The notes: generated by a model from the sequence alone, not told the origin. DNA of 64,000 nt from Actinokineospora iranica (GCF_900101685.1 NZ_FMZZ01000008.1:62001-126000); one strand, 5' to 3'. Counted from the stretch's first letter, positions 26,305-35,171 are shown. Translations and numbers: made by a program.

Positions 26305-26365
26305 GCCGACCGCTGTTTGAGACACACCAGCCAGCGAGCATCCCAGCTCGACTGACGAACAGGAA

Positions 26366-26393
26366 GGGCACCCGGCCGTTCGGCCGGGTGCCC
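26366..26393. terminator. Terminator at the right end of the mobile element
   Basis: GGGCACCCGGCC pairs with GGCCGGGTGCCC around GTTC (12-13 bp stem) and is followed by TCCTGCTTTCC. It ends the toxin/immunity transcript close to the element border. Confidence 0.85.
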
Positions 26394-26405
26394 TCCTGCT
26401 TTCCT

Positions 26406-26426
26406 GGTTGCAGTAGCGGTTGCAGT
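26406..26426. repeat. Right-end paired GGTTGCAGT repeats (possible integrase arm sites)
   Basis: GGTTGCAGT at 26406 and 26418 (period 12) mirror the GGTTGC repeats at the left end of the element and lie just inside the proposed right junction. Confidence 0.4.
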
Positions 26427-26527
26427 TCACCACCGTCTAGCCCGGATCACCAACGTTCACCAAGGCTGTGACCTGCACAGATGAACTACGGCGACCAGCC
26501 AAGACCTGGTTTCCCAGAAGGCGGCCT

Positions 26528-27310
26528 TCACGGCGTCCGGAGCCGGTCTGCGGTCACCTGGTCGGCGGGGAGGAAGGTCTCGATGGCCAACTCGGAGACG
26601 GTGACGTCCAACGGGGTGTTGAACGTGGTCGCCGTGGTGACGAACGACAGGATGGAGCCCTCGAACTCCAACTGGAACGGCAGTGCCACCGCCACTGTCG
26701 GCCCCGGGCCTTCCCCGGGCAGGCCGGGAACCAGCGGGTACGCGTTCACCTCGTCATACAGGTCGCGCAGAGCCTCCGACGGCCGGTTCGCGAGCTGCCG
26801 CTCCACCCGGTCGAGCAGATGCTCCCGCCACGCGGGGAAATCCACCACCCGCCGCGCCAACCCCTCAGGATGCAGCCCGACGCGGAGCAGGTTGAGCGGC
26901 GCAGCCAACAGGTGCTCCGCGACCCCGGCCAGCATGACGCGCCGCACCCCTTCGTTGGCGGCCACCACCTCGTAGGCTCCGTCGAACACCAGTGCGGGAA
27001 AAGGACTGTAGGCGTCGAGCAGACGTTCGATCCCCGCCCGGACGGTCGACATCTCGGGCGAGTCCAACGGCAGCTCGGAGTACACGGGCGCGTACCCAGC
27101 GGCCAACAGCAGCGCGTTGCGGTGACGAACCGGAACATCCAGCTGCTCAGCCAGCTTGATGACCATCGCCTGACTGGGCTTGCTCCGCCCGTTCTCCACA
27201 AAACTCAGGTGCCGCGCCGAGCTGTCCGCGGCCAACGCGAGATCGAGCTGGCTCATGCGGCGTCGTTCCCGCCACTGCCGCACCAGCGGCCCCACTCCTG
27301 CGGTCTCCAT
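26528..27310 (-). CDS. MmyB-type XRE transcriptional regulator
   Basis: This 260-residue protein has an N-terminal HTH (WRERRRMSQLDLALAADSSA then RHLSFVENGRSKPS) and a C-terminal MmyB-like ligand domain with the usual LLAAGYAPVY, FPALVFDGAYEVVAAN and a PAS-like end. Known relatives bind fatty acids or other hydrophobic ligands and control neighbouring oxidoreductase genes. It faces away from the MFS gene; a perfect 15-bp inverted repeat and a partial copy lie just upstream. Its 3' end is the first host-like sequence to the right of the mobile element. Whether it controls the cluster is not known. Confidence 0.9.
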   Translation of the reverse strand: METAGVGPLVRQWRERRRMSQLDLALAADSSARHLSFVENGRSKPSQAMVIKLAEQLDVPVRHRNALLLAAGYAPVYSELPLDSPEMSTVRAGIERLLDAYSPFPALVFDGAYEVVAANEGVRRVMLAGVAEHLLAAPLNLLRVGLHPEGLARRVVDFPAWREHLLDRVERQLANRPSEALRDLYDEVNAYPLVPGLPGEGPGPTVAVALPFQLEFEGSILSFVTTATTFNTPLDVTVSELAIETFLPADQVTADRLRTP

Positions 27311-27492
27311 TGGTGCAGGCTACTTCCCTGGTATGCCTTGAGCTGCGCCCTGGGCTGGCTCTCGCGCCTTGCTCGATGGGATGGAGCAGAGCAACCCCAC
27401 CCTCCAACCAGCCGAGCCGACCCCGTCAGGCACGGGATGGAACCGAGCGGCAACACAACCACACACCAAGCCGCACCCGGCCCTGCCAGGCG

Positions 27493-27532
27493 CTCGATGG
27501 GGTGGAGCAGCAAACCACTCCACCCCATCGAG
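27493..27532. repeat. 15-bp inverted repeat upstream of the MmyB-type regulator
   Basis: CTCGATGGGGTGGAG and CTCCACCCCATCGAG form a perfect stem with a 10-nt loop. A partial copy, GCTCGATGGGATGGAGCAG, lies at about 27370, nearer the regulator start. It may be the MFS terminator, or an operator shared by the regulator and the MFS gene. Confidence 0.5.
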
Positions 27533-27607
27533 TAGACCACCAAACCCAGCCCTCGCAGCAGCTTCCGAAAGGCCACCTCCAAGCGAACCCGAAGGCGGCC
27601 ACCCGAG

Positions 27608-28978
27608 TCAGGACTTCACGTACTGCTCCACTTCCACACCGGTAGTGCGATCCCCAAGGGCCAACAGAACAGTCACCATCGCCGCGGTGCACACCGTGAT
27701 GACAGTGAACAAGGCACCCGGACCATGGCCCGCGAGAACAGGCAGGAGAACGAACGGAATGGCGGCAGCGCTCAACCGTGAGAACGAGTACGCCATCCCC
27801 GCCGCCGTAGTGCGGATCTGCGTCGGATACTGCTCACCCAGATAAACATGCGACGCGTTGGCGAAGACGTTGCTCACCAACGTGTAGCCGATACCGCAAG
27901 CGACCAGCATGGGGACCGAGGCCGCGTAACCGAAGCCCAAACCGAAAGCGGCCATCGTCGTCGCCGACGCGGCCAGGAGGGTTTTGCGTTCAAAGCGGTC
28001 CATCAGGGGCACCGACAGCAGGGAGCCGATCGGGTAGCCGATGAACGAGATCGCCACGTAGCCCAGGCTCGCCACGATCCCATAGCCCTTGGCGGCCATC
28101 ACCTGCGGCGCCAGGGTGCCGAAGCCGTAGTACGCGGTCACCGACAGGACGCTGAACGTCCACAGCACCAGGGTCCGCTTGCGGTACTCCCGGGCCAGGA
28201 GCGCGCCGATGCCGGGACGCTTGCTCTGGGGGACAACGGCGGTGGGGGTGTGGACGGGGCTGGGGACGCCTGCTTCGGCTTCCATGCGGCGGACCAGGGC
28301 GTCGGCCTCGGCGTCGCGGCCCTGGACCGACAGCCAGCGGGGGGATTCGATGAGTTCGCGGCGCAGCACCCACACGACCGCGGAGCCCAAAGCGCCCAGG
28401 ACGAACAGGACGCGCCAGCCGTCGACGCCCATGACGGTCTGCGGGGCCAGCCACAGGGCGGCGAAACCGACAGCAGGCACGCCGCAGAAACCGGCCGTGT
28501 AGGCCCAGGCCAGGTAGCGGCCGCGCTTGTTCGCGGGGAGCATTTCGGCCAAGTAGCTGTCGGACAGGGCGTTTTCGGCGCCGATGCCGACGCCCGCGAG
28601 GAAGCGGGTGGCGATGAGCCACAACGCGTTGGGGGAGAACGCGCCCAGCAGGGTGAAGAACGAGTAGACGCCCAGATTCAGCATGAACACGGCGCGCCTG
28701 CCGTAGCGGTCGGCGAACCTGCCGAGCACGATCGAGCCGACGAACTGGCCGACGAACGCGGACGCCAGCACCAGCTTGAGTTCGGTGCCGCCGAAGGCGA
28801 AGTCCGCCTGCAGCACCTTGGCGATCGTGCCCGACAGGTTGCTGTCGAAGAAGTCGAAGAACAGCCCGATGCCGACCACGAGGGTCAGGTGCCGGTGGGT
28901 TCTGCCGACCGGCAGCCGTTCCATCCGGTCACCGATGGTCGTGGCCCCGTCTCGGGGTGGGGCAAGGGTTTCCGACAT
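27608..28978 (-). CDS. MFS transporter, metabolite:H+ symporter type
   Basis: This 456-residue protein has twelve predicted helices. The ATG at 28978 follows GGAGACAAGTG; an upstream extension of the frame is not credible coding sequence. Signatures are GLFFDFFDSNLSGT in helix 1, GRFADRYGRRAVF in the loop 2-3 region and a second RFERK motif in loop 8-9, as in the sugar/aromatic-acid/organic-acid symporter families. It could import a precursor or export a product. It is separated from the P450 gene by 295 bp in which I see no gene, so it may have its own promoter. Confidence 0.88.
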   Translation of the reverse strand: MSETLAPPRDGATTIGDRMERLPVGRTHRHLTLVVGIGLFFDFFDSNLSGTIAKVLQADFAFGGTELKLVLASAFVGQFVGSIVLGRFADRYGRRAVFMLNLGVYSFFTLLGAFSPNALWLIATRFLAGVGIGAENALSDSYLAEMLPANKRGRYLAWAYTAGFCGVPAVGFAALWLAPQTVMGVDGWRVLFVLGALGSAVVWVLRRELIESPRWLSVQGRDAEADALVRRMEAEAGVPSPVHTPTAVVPQSKRPGIGALLAREYRKRTLVLWTFSVLSVTAYYGFGTLAPQVMAAKGYGIVASLGYVAISFIGYPIGSLLSVPLMDRFERKTLLAASATTMAAFGLGFGYAASVPMLVACGIGYTLVSNVFANASHVYLGEQYPTQIRTTAAGMAYSFSRLSAAAIPFVLLPVLAGHGPGALFTVITVCTAAMVTVLLALGDRTTGVEVEQYVKS

Positions 28979-29273
28979 CACTTGTCTCCGTTCGGCCCGG
29001 GGAGCGGAGAAGCGCGGGGCCGCGGCGGGGCAAGCCAGACCTGGCCTCTCCGTGGCGTTCAGGTGTCCAGGGAGGCCAAGTGTGTCCGGGTGGTCTGATC
29101 GGTGGCTGACACCGGATTGACCTGGGTGGATCACCAGCGGGGCATGAGTTCCGGGCAGCACAGGGTGTCGGGAACCGGCTCGGTGTCCACGTCGCCGCCG
29201 AGCGGCCCGAGGCCGTCGAGCGGCGGCGTTGGCGCCGCGTCCGGGTCGGCGCTGTGGGTCGTGGTTTCCCCGT

Positions 29274-30494
29274 TTACTCGGTGATACCGGCGAAGCGGAC
29301 GAACATCCGCTCCGGGCCGCGCAGGTTGACGTGCGGACGGTACGTCAGCAGGCCCTCGTCCAGCTCGGGGGACTCGACCCGGCGGGCGAACTCGGCCAGC
29401 GCGATCGAGGCTTCCAGCCGGGCCAGTCCGGCGCCGACGCAGAAGTGCGGGCCCGCGGCGAAGGCGAGGTGGTGGTTTCCGGTGCGGCGCAGGTCGAAGC
29501 GGTCGGGGTCGGCGAACGCGGCCGGGTCGCGGTTGGCTGCGGCGAGCAGCAGCATGATCACGCCGTCGGCGGGGACGGGCACCCCGTCGATGTCCATGTC
29601 GCGGCGGGCCACGCGGGTGACCATCTGGGCCGGGGTGTCGTAGCGCAGCACCTCGTCGACCGCGGCGTTGGCGAGGTCTGGGTGCTCGCGCAGCGCCTGG
29701 AGCTGGTCGGGGTGGCGCAGCAGGGCGAGCACGCCGTTGGCGATGAGGTTCGCGGTCGACTCGTAGCCGCCGACGAGCAGCAGCGCGCAGGTGGCCAGCA
29801 GCTCGGCTTCGGAAAGCGCCTCGCCCTCCAGCTGGACCAGGCGCGAGAGCAGGTCGTCGCCGGGGCGTTCGCGGCGGAACGCGACCAGATCGGCGAAGTA
29901 GAGCCGAAAACCTTCCTTGGCGAGCTCGATGTCGGCGATCACCACCGGGTCGCCCATGTCGGTGGCCGGGTCGAGGCCGCGCACCAGCCGGTGCGACCAG
30001 TCCTGCAGGATGTCGTGGTCGCGGGCGGGCACGCCCAGCAGCTCGTTGATGATCGCCACCGGCAGCACGGCCGCGAGCTGGGAGACGACCTCGATGGCGT
30101 TGGCCTCGCCCGCCTTGTCCAACTGCTCGCGCACGATCGCGCGCACCCTCGGCTCCAGCCCGGCGACGACGCGCGGGGTGAACGCCCGCGACACCAGGCC
30201 GCGCAGCCGGGTGTGGTCGGGGGCGTCCATCGACAGGAACGAGTCGGCGGGCACCTCGTCGGGGGTGTCGCCGAAGGTCGCGCCGAGCAGGGAGCGCCGC
30301 CGGTCGCTGCTCACCGCGGGGTCGCGCAGCACAGCGGCGCAGTTGCGGTAGTCGCCGACCACGACCAGCGCGCCGCCGAGCTCCGCGCGCGGCGTGGCGC
30401 GCAGGCTCGCCAGGACCGGGTACGGGTCCGGGCGGTTGGCCGGGTCGAAGAGAGTCGCGAGAGAGGGTTCCGCCGTGACGGTCATGGTCACCAC
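29274..30494 (-). CDS. Cytochrome P450
   Basis: This 406-residue bacterial class I P450 has the I-helix LLVGGYESTANL (Gly in the usual Ala position, Glu and Ser-Thr retained), the K-helix ExxR in DEVLRYDTP, the PDRFDL region and the heme Cys in FAAGPHFCVGAGLAR. It needs external ferredoxin and reductase, which are not encoded next to it. It probably hydroxylates, desaturates or epoxidises the chain or a tailoring intermediate. It starts at ATG 30494, with a second in-frame ATG three codons in. The promoter region holds a GGTATCAGT motif that recurs before the first MarR gene. Confidence 0.93.
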   Translation of the reverse strand: MVTMTVTAEPSLATLFDPANRPDPYPVLASLRATPRAELGGALVVVGDYRNCAAVLRDPAVSSDRRRSLLGATFGDTPDEVPADSFLSMDAPDHTRLRGLVSRAFTPRVVAGLEPRVRAIVREQLDKAGEANAIEVVSQLAAVLPVAIINELLGVPARDHDILQDWSHRLVRGLDPATDMGDPVVIADIELAKEGFRLYFADLVAFRRERPGDDLLSRLVQLEGEALSEAELLATCALLLVGGYESTANLIANGVLALLRHPDQLQALREHPDLANAAVDEVLRYDTPAQMVTRVARRDMDIDGVPVPADGVIMLLLAAANRDPAAFADPDRFDLRRTGNHHLAFAAGPHFCVGAGLARLEASIALAEFARRVESPELDEGLLTYRPHVNLRGPERMFVRFAGITE

Positions 30495-30565
30495 TTTGCT
30501 TCCGTAGTTGTTTCAGGTCAAGCGTTCCCGGTCTGTCGCTCGGGTGCTGTCACAGGTTTCGCTAC

Positions 30566-30574
30566 GGTATCAGT
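30566..30574. promoter_or_regulatory. GGTATCAGT motif upstream of the P450 gene
   Basis: GGTATCAGT lies 72 bp before the P450 start, within GTATC...GATAC inverted arms (30567-30595). The same nonamer is at 35250 upstream of a MarR gene, so a shared MarR operator is possible. Confidence 0.35.
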
Positions 30575-30636
30575 GTTCTGCTACTTATCAAGATACTCCA
30601 AACGCGGCGTCCGAATGACGCGCCGCTGACCCGTGG

Positions 30637-31662
30637 TCACCAGCCCGGGGAAGTCACGATTTCCAGCACGGCGGCGGCGAAATTGAAGCCAACCCCGACG
30701 CCGAAGACCAACACGAGATCGCCGACGGCCACGTCGCCGCGCGCGAGCAGGAAGTCCAGGCCCGCGAACTGGTCGCCCGCGCCGAGATGGCCCACCGCGC
30801 GGCCGAACTCCCACACCGACTGCGCCTCGGTGAAACCCAGCGCGTGGTAATTCTCCGCCTGTCCGCCGCCGCGGTGGATGAACGGCAGGACCGCGCGGGC
30901 GATCCGGTCTTGGTCGACGCCCGCGTCACTGAGCACCTGGTCGCGGGTCTTGAGCATCGCCGCCTCGATCCGCTCCCAGCCGCCCGCGGCCGCCGGGGTC
31001 CGCGAATGCCGCAAAAGCCTGCGCAGCACCGGAACCGGCGCCTCCGCGCCCGGGGCGAACCGGAACGGCTCGCCGCCGCGGCCGAAGCCCTCCAGCGAGT
31101 TGTCCGCGTGCGCGGCGGTGGCGAGCACCCGGGCGACGCCGCCGCGGGTGGACAGGGCGATGGCGGTGCCGCCGTCGCCGAAAAGCGTGTACATCTGCGA
31201 GTTCCACCGGTCGAACGCGGGCGCGGCGAAGGCGTCGCCGGTGGTGAGCAGGGCCGTGGTCCCGAACCCGCTTTCCAGATACGCGGTGGCCATGTGGAAT
31301 GCGGCCATGCCACCGCACGAGCGCTGCTGCAAGTCCATCGACACCGCCTGCGCGCCAACGGTCTCGTTCGCGACGTAGCTCGCGGTGCCCCACATGTCCA
31401 GGCCCTGGAACCACAGACTGCTGTGCAGCAGCAGTTCGTACTCCGCGGCGGCGATGCCCGACCGCGCGACCGCGACCCGGCCTGCCGCGACCGCCATTTC
31501 CGGGCCCGCGACGCCGTCGGCGACGGCGATCGAGTCGTAGCCCAAGCCGGTGTGCGGGTCGTCCACGAGACCGGCCGCCTCCGCGTCGGCCACGTCGACG
31601 GCGGGCGGCAGCGCGGTCGCGGTGCTCGCGACGAAGATATCTTTCGTGCAGCGCACGGTCAT
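30637..31662 (-). CDS. KAS III-like acyltransferase (DpsC/CerJ-type)
   Basis: This 341-residue thiolase-fold protein starts at ATG 31662 after GAGAGGTG. Nucleophile Cys116 sits in QQRSCGGMAAF, the catalytic His is probably H263 in PFIHRGGG, and the usual Asn of GNTSAAS is replaced by Asp297 in GHLGAGDQFAG. A Cys-His-Asp set rather than Cys-His-Asn is known from KAS III relatives that transfer acyl groups without condensation, such as CerJ. It may attach or select an acyl unit. Its promoter region, shared with the divergent MFS gene, carries two opposed SARP-type repeat triplets. Confidence 0.82.
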   Translation of the reverse strand: MTVRCTKDIFVASTATALPPAVDVADAEAAGLVDDPHTGLGYDSIAVADGVAGPEMAVAAGRVAVARSGIAAAEYELLLHSSLWFQGLDMWGTASYVANETVGAQAVSMDLQQRSCGGMAAFHMATAYLESGFGTTALLTTGDAFAAPAFDRWNSQMYTLFGDGGTAIALSTRGGVARVLATAAHADNSLEGFGRGGEPFRFAPGAEAPVPVLRRLLRHSRTPAAAGGWERIEAAMLKTRDQVLSDAGVDQDRIARAVLPFIHRGGGQAENYHALGFTEAQSVWEFGRAVGHLGAGDQFAGLDFLLARGDVAVGDLVLVFGVGVGFNFAAAVLEIVTSPGW

Positions 31663-31735
31663 CACCTCTCGCTCGGTCGAGAATCCGGCTTGGGGGTTGG
31701 GTTTGGTCCGTTCGCGCACAATGTCAATGCCGCCG

Positions 31736-31762
31736 CTGATAGCGCCTTGACCGCGCGCTGAC
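31736..31762 (-). promoter_or_regulatory. Candidate SARP operator facing the KAS III-like gene
   Basis: On the plus strand CTGAT at 31736, TTGAC at 31747 and CTGAC at 31758 are spaced 11 bp; read on the minus strand these are RTCAR repeats. They lie 74 bp before the minus-strand KAS III-like gene. Confidence 0.6.
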
Positions 31763-31798
31763 GGTGATGCGCCGCTGTTCGGCAATACCGCGTACGCC

Positions 31799-31825
31799 GT
31801 CAGAGCACCGTCAGGCCGGTGTCAG
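31799..31825 (+). promoter_or_regulatory. Candidate SARP operator facing the MFS exporter gene
   Basis: GTCAG at 31799, 31810 and 31821, exactly 11 bp apart, with the last ending 53 bp before the GTG start at 31879. It is the cleanest of the triplets and is divergent from the set at 31736. Confidence 0.75.
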
Positions 31826-31878
31826 GGCGCGCCGGTTGACTGCGCGCACCACAGGGCCTGAGCAGGGAGGCGGACGCC

Positions 31879-33300
31879 GTGGCGACGCACGCGGAACCGG
31901 TGTCCGAAACCGTTTCGGCGCCCGCTTCTCCAGCCCGCTGGGGAATGCTGTTGGTGCTGCTTTCCTGTGATTTCATGGTCACGCTCGACTTCTTCGTCGC
32001 CAATGTGGCGATTCCCTCGATCCAGCGCGATCTCGGCGCGGGCCACGCGCAGGTCCAGTTCGTCGTCGTCGGCTACGGCCTGGCCTACGCGGCGGGCTTG
32101 ATCACCTGGGGCAGGCTCGGCGACATCCACGGCCGCAGACGGCTGTTCGCGCTCGGCCTCGGCCTGTTCACCGCCGCCTCGGTCGCCTGCGGCCTCGCGC
32201 CGACGGCGCCGCTGCTTGTCCTCGCCCGGGTCGCGCAGGGACTGGCCGCGGGCCTGATGGCCCCGCAGGTCCTGGCCATTCTCGGCACCGGTTTCACCGG
32301 CGCACGCCGGGCCAGGGTGTTCGCGATCGCGGGCCTGAGCAAGGGCGTCGCCGCGGTGTTCGGCCAGCTGATCGGCGGTTTGCTGATCGCGGCGGACGCG
32401 GGCGGTCTCGGCTGGCGGCTGTGTTTCCTGGTCAACCTTCCGATCGGCGTCGCCGCGCTGGCGATGACCCCGCGCGCGGTGCCGGAGTCCCGCTCGGGCG
32501 GGTCGACCCGGCTCGACGGCCGCGGCGCGGTCCTGGTCGCGCTGGGCCTGGTCGCCTTGGTCCTGCCGTTGGTCGAGGGCCGTGAGCGCGGCTGGCCTGT
32601 CTGGTCGTGGGTGAGCCTGGCTCTCGCGGCGGCGCTGCTCGCGTTGTGCGTGGCGCGACAGCGGCGGCTGACCGCGCTTGGCGGCACACCGTTGGTCGAC
32701 GTAAATCTGTTCCGGGACAACGCTTTCACTTTCGGCGCCGTCATCACGACCCTGTTCTACGCCGCCATGGGCGCTTTCCTGCTCGTGCTCGCGGTGTACC
32801 TACAGGACGGTCTAGGTCTGAGCCCGGTGGAGTCCGGCCTGCTCTACACCGTCATCGGCGCGGGCTTCTTCGCGATGACCCTGTGCGGCCCGGCGATCTT
32901 CGCCCGCATCGGGTCGAGGCTCGTCGTGCTGGGCGCCCTCGTGCTGGCCGCGGGGTGGGCCGCGCTGGCGCTCACCGCGACCGCGGGCGTGCTGGCCCTG
33001 CTCCCGGCGCTGCTGGCCTGCGGGCTGGGCATGGGCATGGTGATGAGCCAGCTGACCGCGCTCACCATCGCCGCGGTGCCCGCCCGGCGCGCGGGCGCGG
33101 CGTCTGGGGTGCTCAACACCGCCGTGCAGGTCGGCAGCGCGGTCGGCGTCGCGCTGGTCGGCATCGTCTTCTACGGCTCCCTGAGCGGGGGCTACCCGGG
33201 CGCGCTGGCGGCGAGCCTGGTCGGCATGGTCGCGCTCGGCCTCGTTCTCGCCGCGCTGGCGCGGCGGCTGCCCCATCCGTCCACCGCAACTGACAAGTGA
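31879..33300 (+). CDS. DHA2-type (EmrB/QacA) MFS drug exporter
   Basis: This 473-residue protein has fourteen predicted helices and the family motifs DFFVANVAIPSIQRDL (helix 1), WGRLGDIHGRRRLF (loop 2-3) and the motif C-like GVAAVFGQLIGGLL. It starts with GTG after GGGAGGCGGACGCC. Proton-driven export of amphipathic compounds is typical of the family, so it is a good candidate for product efflux and self-protection. A SARP-type operator directly upstream supports membership of the cluster regulon. The next gene follows after 11 bp. Confidence 0.92.
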   Translation: MATHAEPVSETVSAPASPARWGMLLVLLSCDFMVTLDFFVANVAIPSIQRDLGAGHAQVQFVVVGYGLAYAAGLITWGRLGDIHGRRRLFALGLGLFTAASVACGLAPTAPLLVLARVAQGLAAGLMAPQVLAILGTGFTGARRARVFAIAGLSKGVAAVFGQLIGGLLIAADAGGLGWRLCFLVNLPIGVAALAMTPRAVPESRSGGSTRLDGRGAVLVALGLVALVLPLVEGRERGWPVWSWVSLALAAALLALCVARQRRLTALGGTPLVDVNLFRDNAFTFGAVITTLFYAAMGAFLLVLAVYLQDGLGLSPVESGLLYTVIGAGFFAMTLCGPAIFARIGSRLVVLGALVLAAGWAALALTATAGVLALLPALLACGLGMGMVMSQLTALTIAAVPARRAGAASGVLNTAVQVGSAVGVALVGIVFYGSLSGGYPGALAASLVGMVALGLVLAALARRLPHPSTATDK

Positions 33301-33311
33301 GGTCGCACCCC

Positions 33312-34703
33312 ATGACGGAAATCCACGCGGCGAAAGTCTACGACGAGGCACGGCAGCCGCATCTGCGGGCGGTGCTGTCGCGGATGAGCGCGGAGGCCGA
33401 GAAGCTGACCTGGCCGCTGGAGAAGCTGCACGAGTTGCGCGACGAGCGGCTGCGCGCGCTGGTGCGCCACGCCAAGGAAAACTCGCCCTGGCACCGGGAA
33501 CGGCTCGCCGACGTCGAGGTGGAAGGCCTCACCGGGGACGACATCCGGCACCTGCCCACGATGAACAAGGCCGACGTGATGGCCAACTGGGACGAGATCG
33601 TCACCGACAAGCGGCTCACCATCAAGGTGGCGCAGGCGCATCTGGACAAGGTCACCGAGCACGGCCCCGAGTACCTGTTCGACGAGTTCCACATCGTCAC
33701 GACCGGCGGCTCCTCCGGCCTCACCGGACTGTTCCCGTGGGACTTCGACGGCTGGCTTGAGGCGGGCCTCGGCTCGTGGCGGCTGATGCCGTGGGTGGTC
33801 AAGAACCTCGACCTGTCCCCGCCGCGCGGCGCGTTCGTCGGCGCCGCGCACGCCTCGCACATGTCCGACGCCATCCGGGCCACCTTCGACACCGGCGACG
33901 CGAGCTGCAAGGTGCCGGTCACGCTGCCGCTCAACGACATCGTCGACGCGCTGAACGCCTTTCAGCCCAACCAGATCCTGGCGTACCCGTCGATTCTGTG
34001 GCGGCTGGCGCTTGAGCAGCAGGAGGGGCGGCTCGACATCAAGCCCGAGGTGATGCTGGGCGGCGCGGAGCCGCTGTTGCCGCACATGCGCGAGACGATC
34101 GAGACCGCGTTCGGCGCCCCGGTGGTCGACTTCTACGGCACCTCGGAGACCTGGATGCTGGCCAGTTCCATGCCCGGCCGCCCGGAGCTGCACCTGGGGG
34201 AGGACTTGGCCGTCTACGAGCCGGTCGACGCCGAGCACGCCCCGGTCCCGCCGGGCGTGCCCGCGGCGAAACTGCTGGTGACCAACGTGATCAACAAGGT
34301 GTTCCCGCTGATCCGCTACGAGATCGCCGACGAGGTGCTGTTCCTGGACGAGCCCAACCCGGGGCCGTGGACGGGCCGCCGGATCGCTCCGGTGTCCGGC
34401 CGCCACGACGACGTGTTCGAGTACCCGGACGGCGTTTACGTGCACCCGTACGTGTTCTGGACGCCGCTGTGGGACTCCCGGATCGCCCAGTACCAGGTGC
34501 GCCAGACCGCGGACGGCGCGGACATCACCGTGGAGCTGCGCGAACCGTGCGATCTCGCCCCGATCCGGGCGGCGCTGGTGGCCGCCATGCGGGAGGCGGG
34601 CCACCCGGGTCCGGTGGTCGGCATCGCCGCGGTGGACCGCATTCCGCGCAACCCGGTCTCCGGCAAAATCAAGTCCTTTGTGTTCCTTCCAAAGGGACGG
34701 TGA
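33312..34703 (+). CDS. Phenylacetate-CoA ligase-like (PaaK) adenylating enzyme
   Basis: This 463-residue ANL-superfamily protein of the PaaK/CapK branch has the P-loop VTTGGSSGLTG (about residues 134-144), DFYGTSETWML as the motif containing the ATP-contacting residues, and a C-terminal IPRNPVSGKIKSF with the catalytic Lys. It probably activates a carboxylic acid to adenylate and thioester. It shares an operon with the exporter. The substrate cannot be read; an aryl or short acyl acid, or an amino acid for conjugation, is possible. Confidence 0.85.
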   Translation: MTEIHAAKVYDEARQPHLRAVLSRMSAEAEKLTWPLEKLHELRDERLRALVRHAKENSPWHRERLADVEVEGLTGDDIRHLPTMNKADVMANWDEIVTDKRLTIKVAQAHLDKVTEHGPEYLFDEFHIVTTGGSSGLTGLFPWDFDGWLEAGLGSWRLMPWVVKNLDLSPPRGAFVGAAHASHMSDAIRATFDTGDASCKVPVTLPLNDIVDALNAFQPNQILAYPSILWRLALEQQEGRLDIKPEVMLGGAEPLLPHMRETIETAFGAPVVDFYGTSETWMLASSMPGRPELHLGEDLAVYEPVDAEHAPVPPGVPAAKLLVTNVINKVFPLIRYEIADEVLFLDEPNPGPWTGRRIAPVSGRHDDVFEYPDGVYVHPYVFWTPLWDSRIAQYQVRQTADGADITVELREPCDLAPIRAALVAAMREAGHPGPVVGIAAVDRIPRNPVSGKIKSFVFLPKGR

Positions 34704-34709
34704 GCTGAC

Positions 34710-35171
34710 TCACGCTTCGGTTTCGTCGAAGGCGGTGACGACGCGGCGCAGATAGTCCCGGAGTTGGCGGCGCTCGCTGGGGCGCAGGGCCGCGGCCAGC
34801 CGCTCGTCGGCGGACTTGGTCAGCAGCTCGGCCTTGCGCAGCAGCGCCCAGCCATCGCCGCTCAGCTTTGTCAGCAGAACCCGCTCGTGCACCTGCGACG
34901 GGCTGCGCTCGACCAGGTTGCGGGCGGCGAGCTTCGCCAGGATCGCGGCCATGCTCTGCGGGGTGACCAGGCAGAGCCGGGCGAGGTGCGCACCGGACAG
35001 ATCGGGCGAATCGGCCAGGACGAGCAGGGTGGTGTACTGGCGCACGGTGAGGTTGGTCTCGCGCAGCAGTTCCGCGGTCGCGCCGGACAGGGCGTGGTCG
35101 GCGCCGCGGATCGTCGCGGCGATCTCGTGGATGCCCACCTGCTGGTCTCGGCTGGGGAATCCGGCTGGCAC
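34710..35171 (-). CDS. MarR-family transcriptional regulator (first of two)
   Basis: This 153-residue winged-helix protein has the recognition region VRQYTTLLVLADSPDLSGAH, LARLCLVTPQSMAAILAKLA, and a wing with ERSPSQVHERVLL. MarR proteins are dimers that usually repress nearby genes until a phenolic or lipid ligand binds. It converges with the PaaK-like gene (6-bp gap). It is related to the second MarR gene at 35339: both share VTPQ(S/T)MAxxLAxL, suggesting a duplication. A GGTATCAGT motif lies 79 bp upstream. Confidence 0.92.
   Translation of the reverse strand: MPAGFPSRDQQVGIHEIAATIRGADHALSGATAELLRETNLTVRQYTTLLVLADSPDLSGAHLARLCLVTPQSMAAILAKLAARNLVERSPSQVHERVLLTKLSGDGWALLRKAELLTKSADERLAAALRPSERRQLRDYLRRVVTAFDETEA

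Larger units (their letters stand above)
17474..26476. mobile_element. Integrated phage-satellite-like element (borders approximate)
   Basis: About 9 kb bounded on the left by a tyrosine integrase and containing, in order, an HTH protein, Xis, a small protein, a RepA-like ATPase, a Zn-finger-like peptide, a scaffold-like protein, an HK97 major capsid protein, a hairpin array, a XRE/TPR regulator, a broken nuclease toxin and an immunity-like gene. No portal, terminase, protease or tail genes are present. It splits the biosynthetic cluster between the TEII operon and the MmyB-type regulator. The borders are tentative: TGACCTGC occurs at both 17474-17481 and 26469-26476, outside similar GGTTGC-type arm repeats at each end. 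GGCGGCCTTC at 17425 and 26520 is an alternative 10-bp core. Confidence 0.7.
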
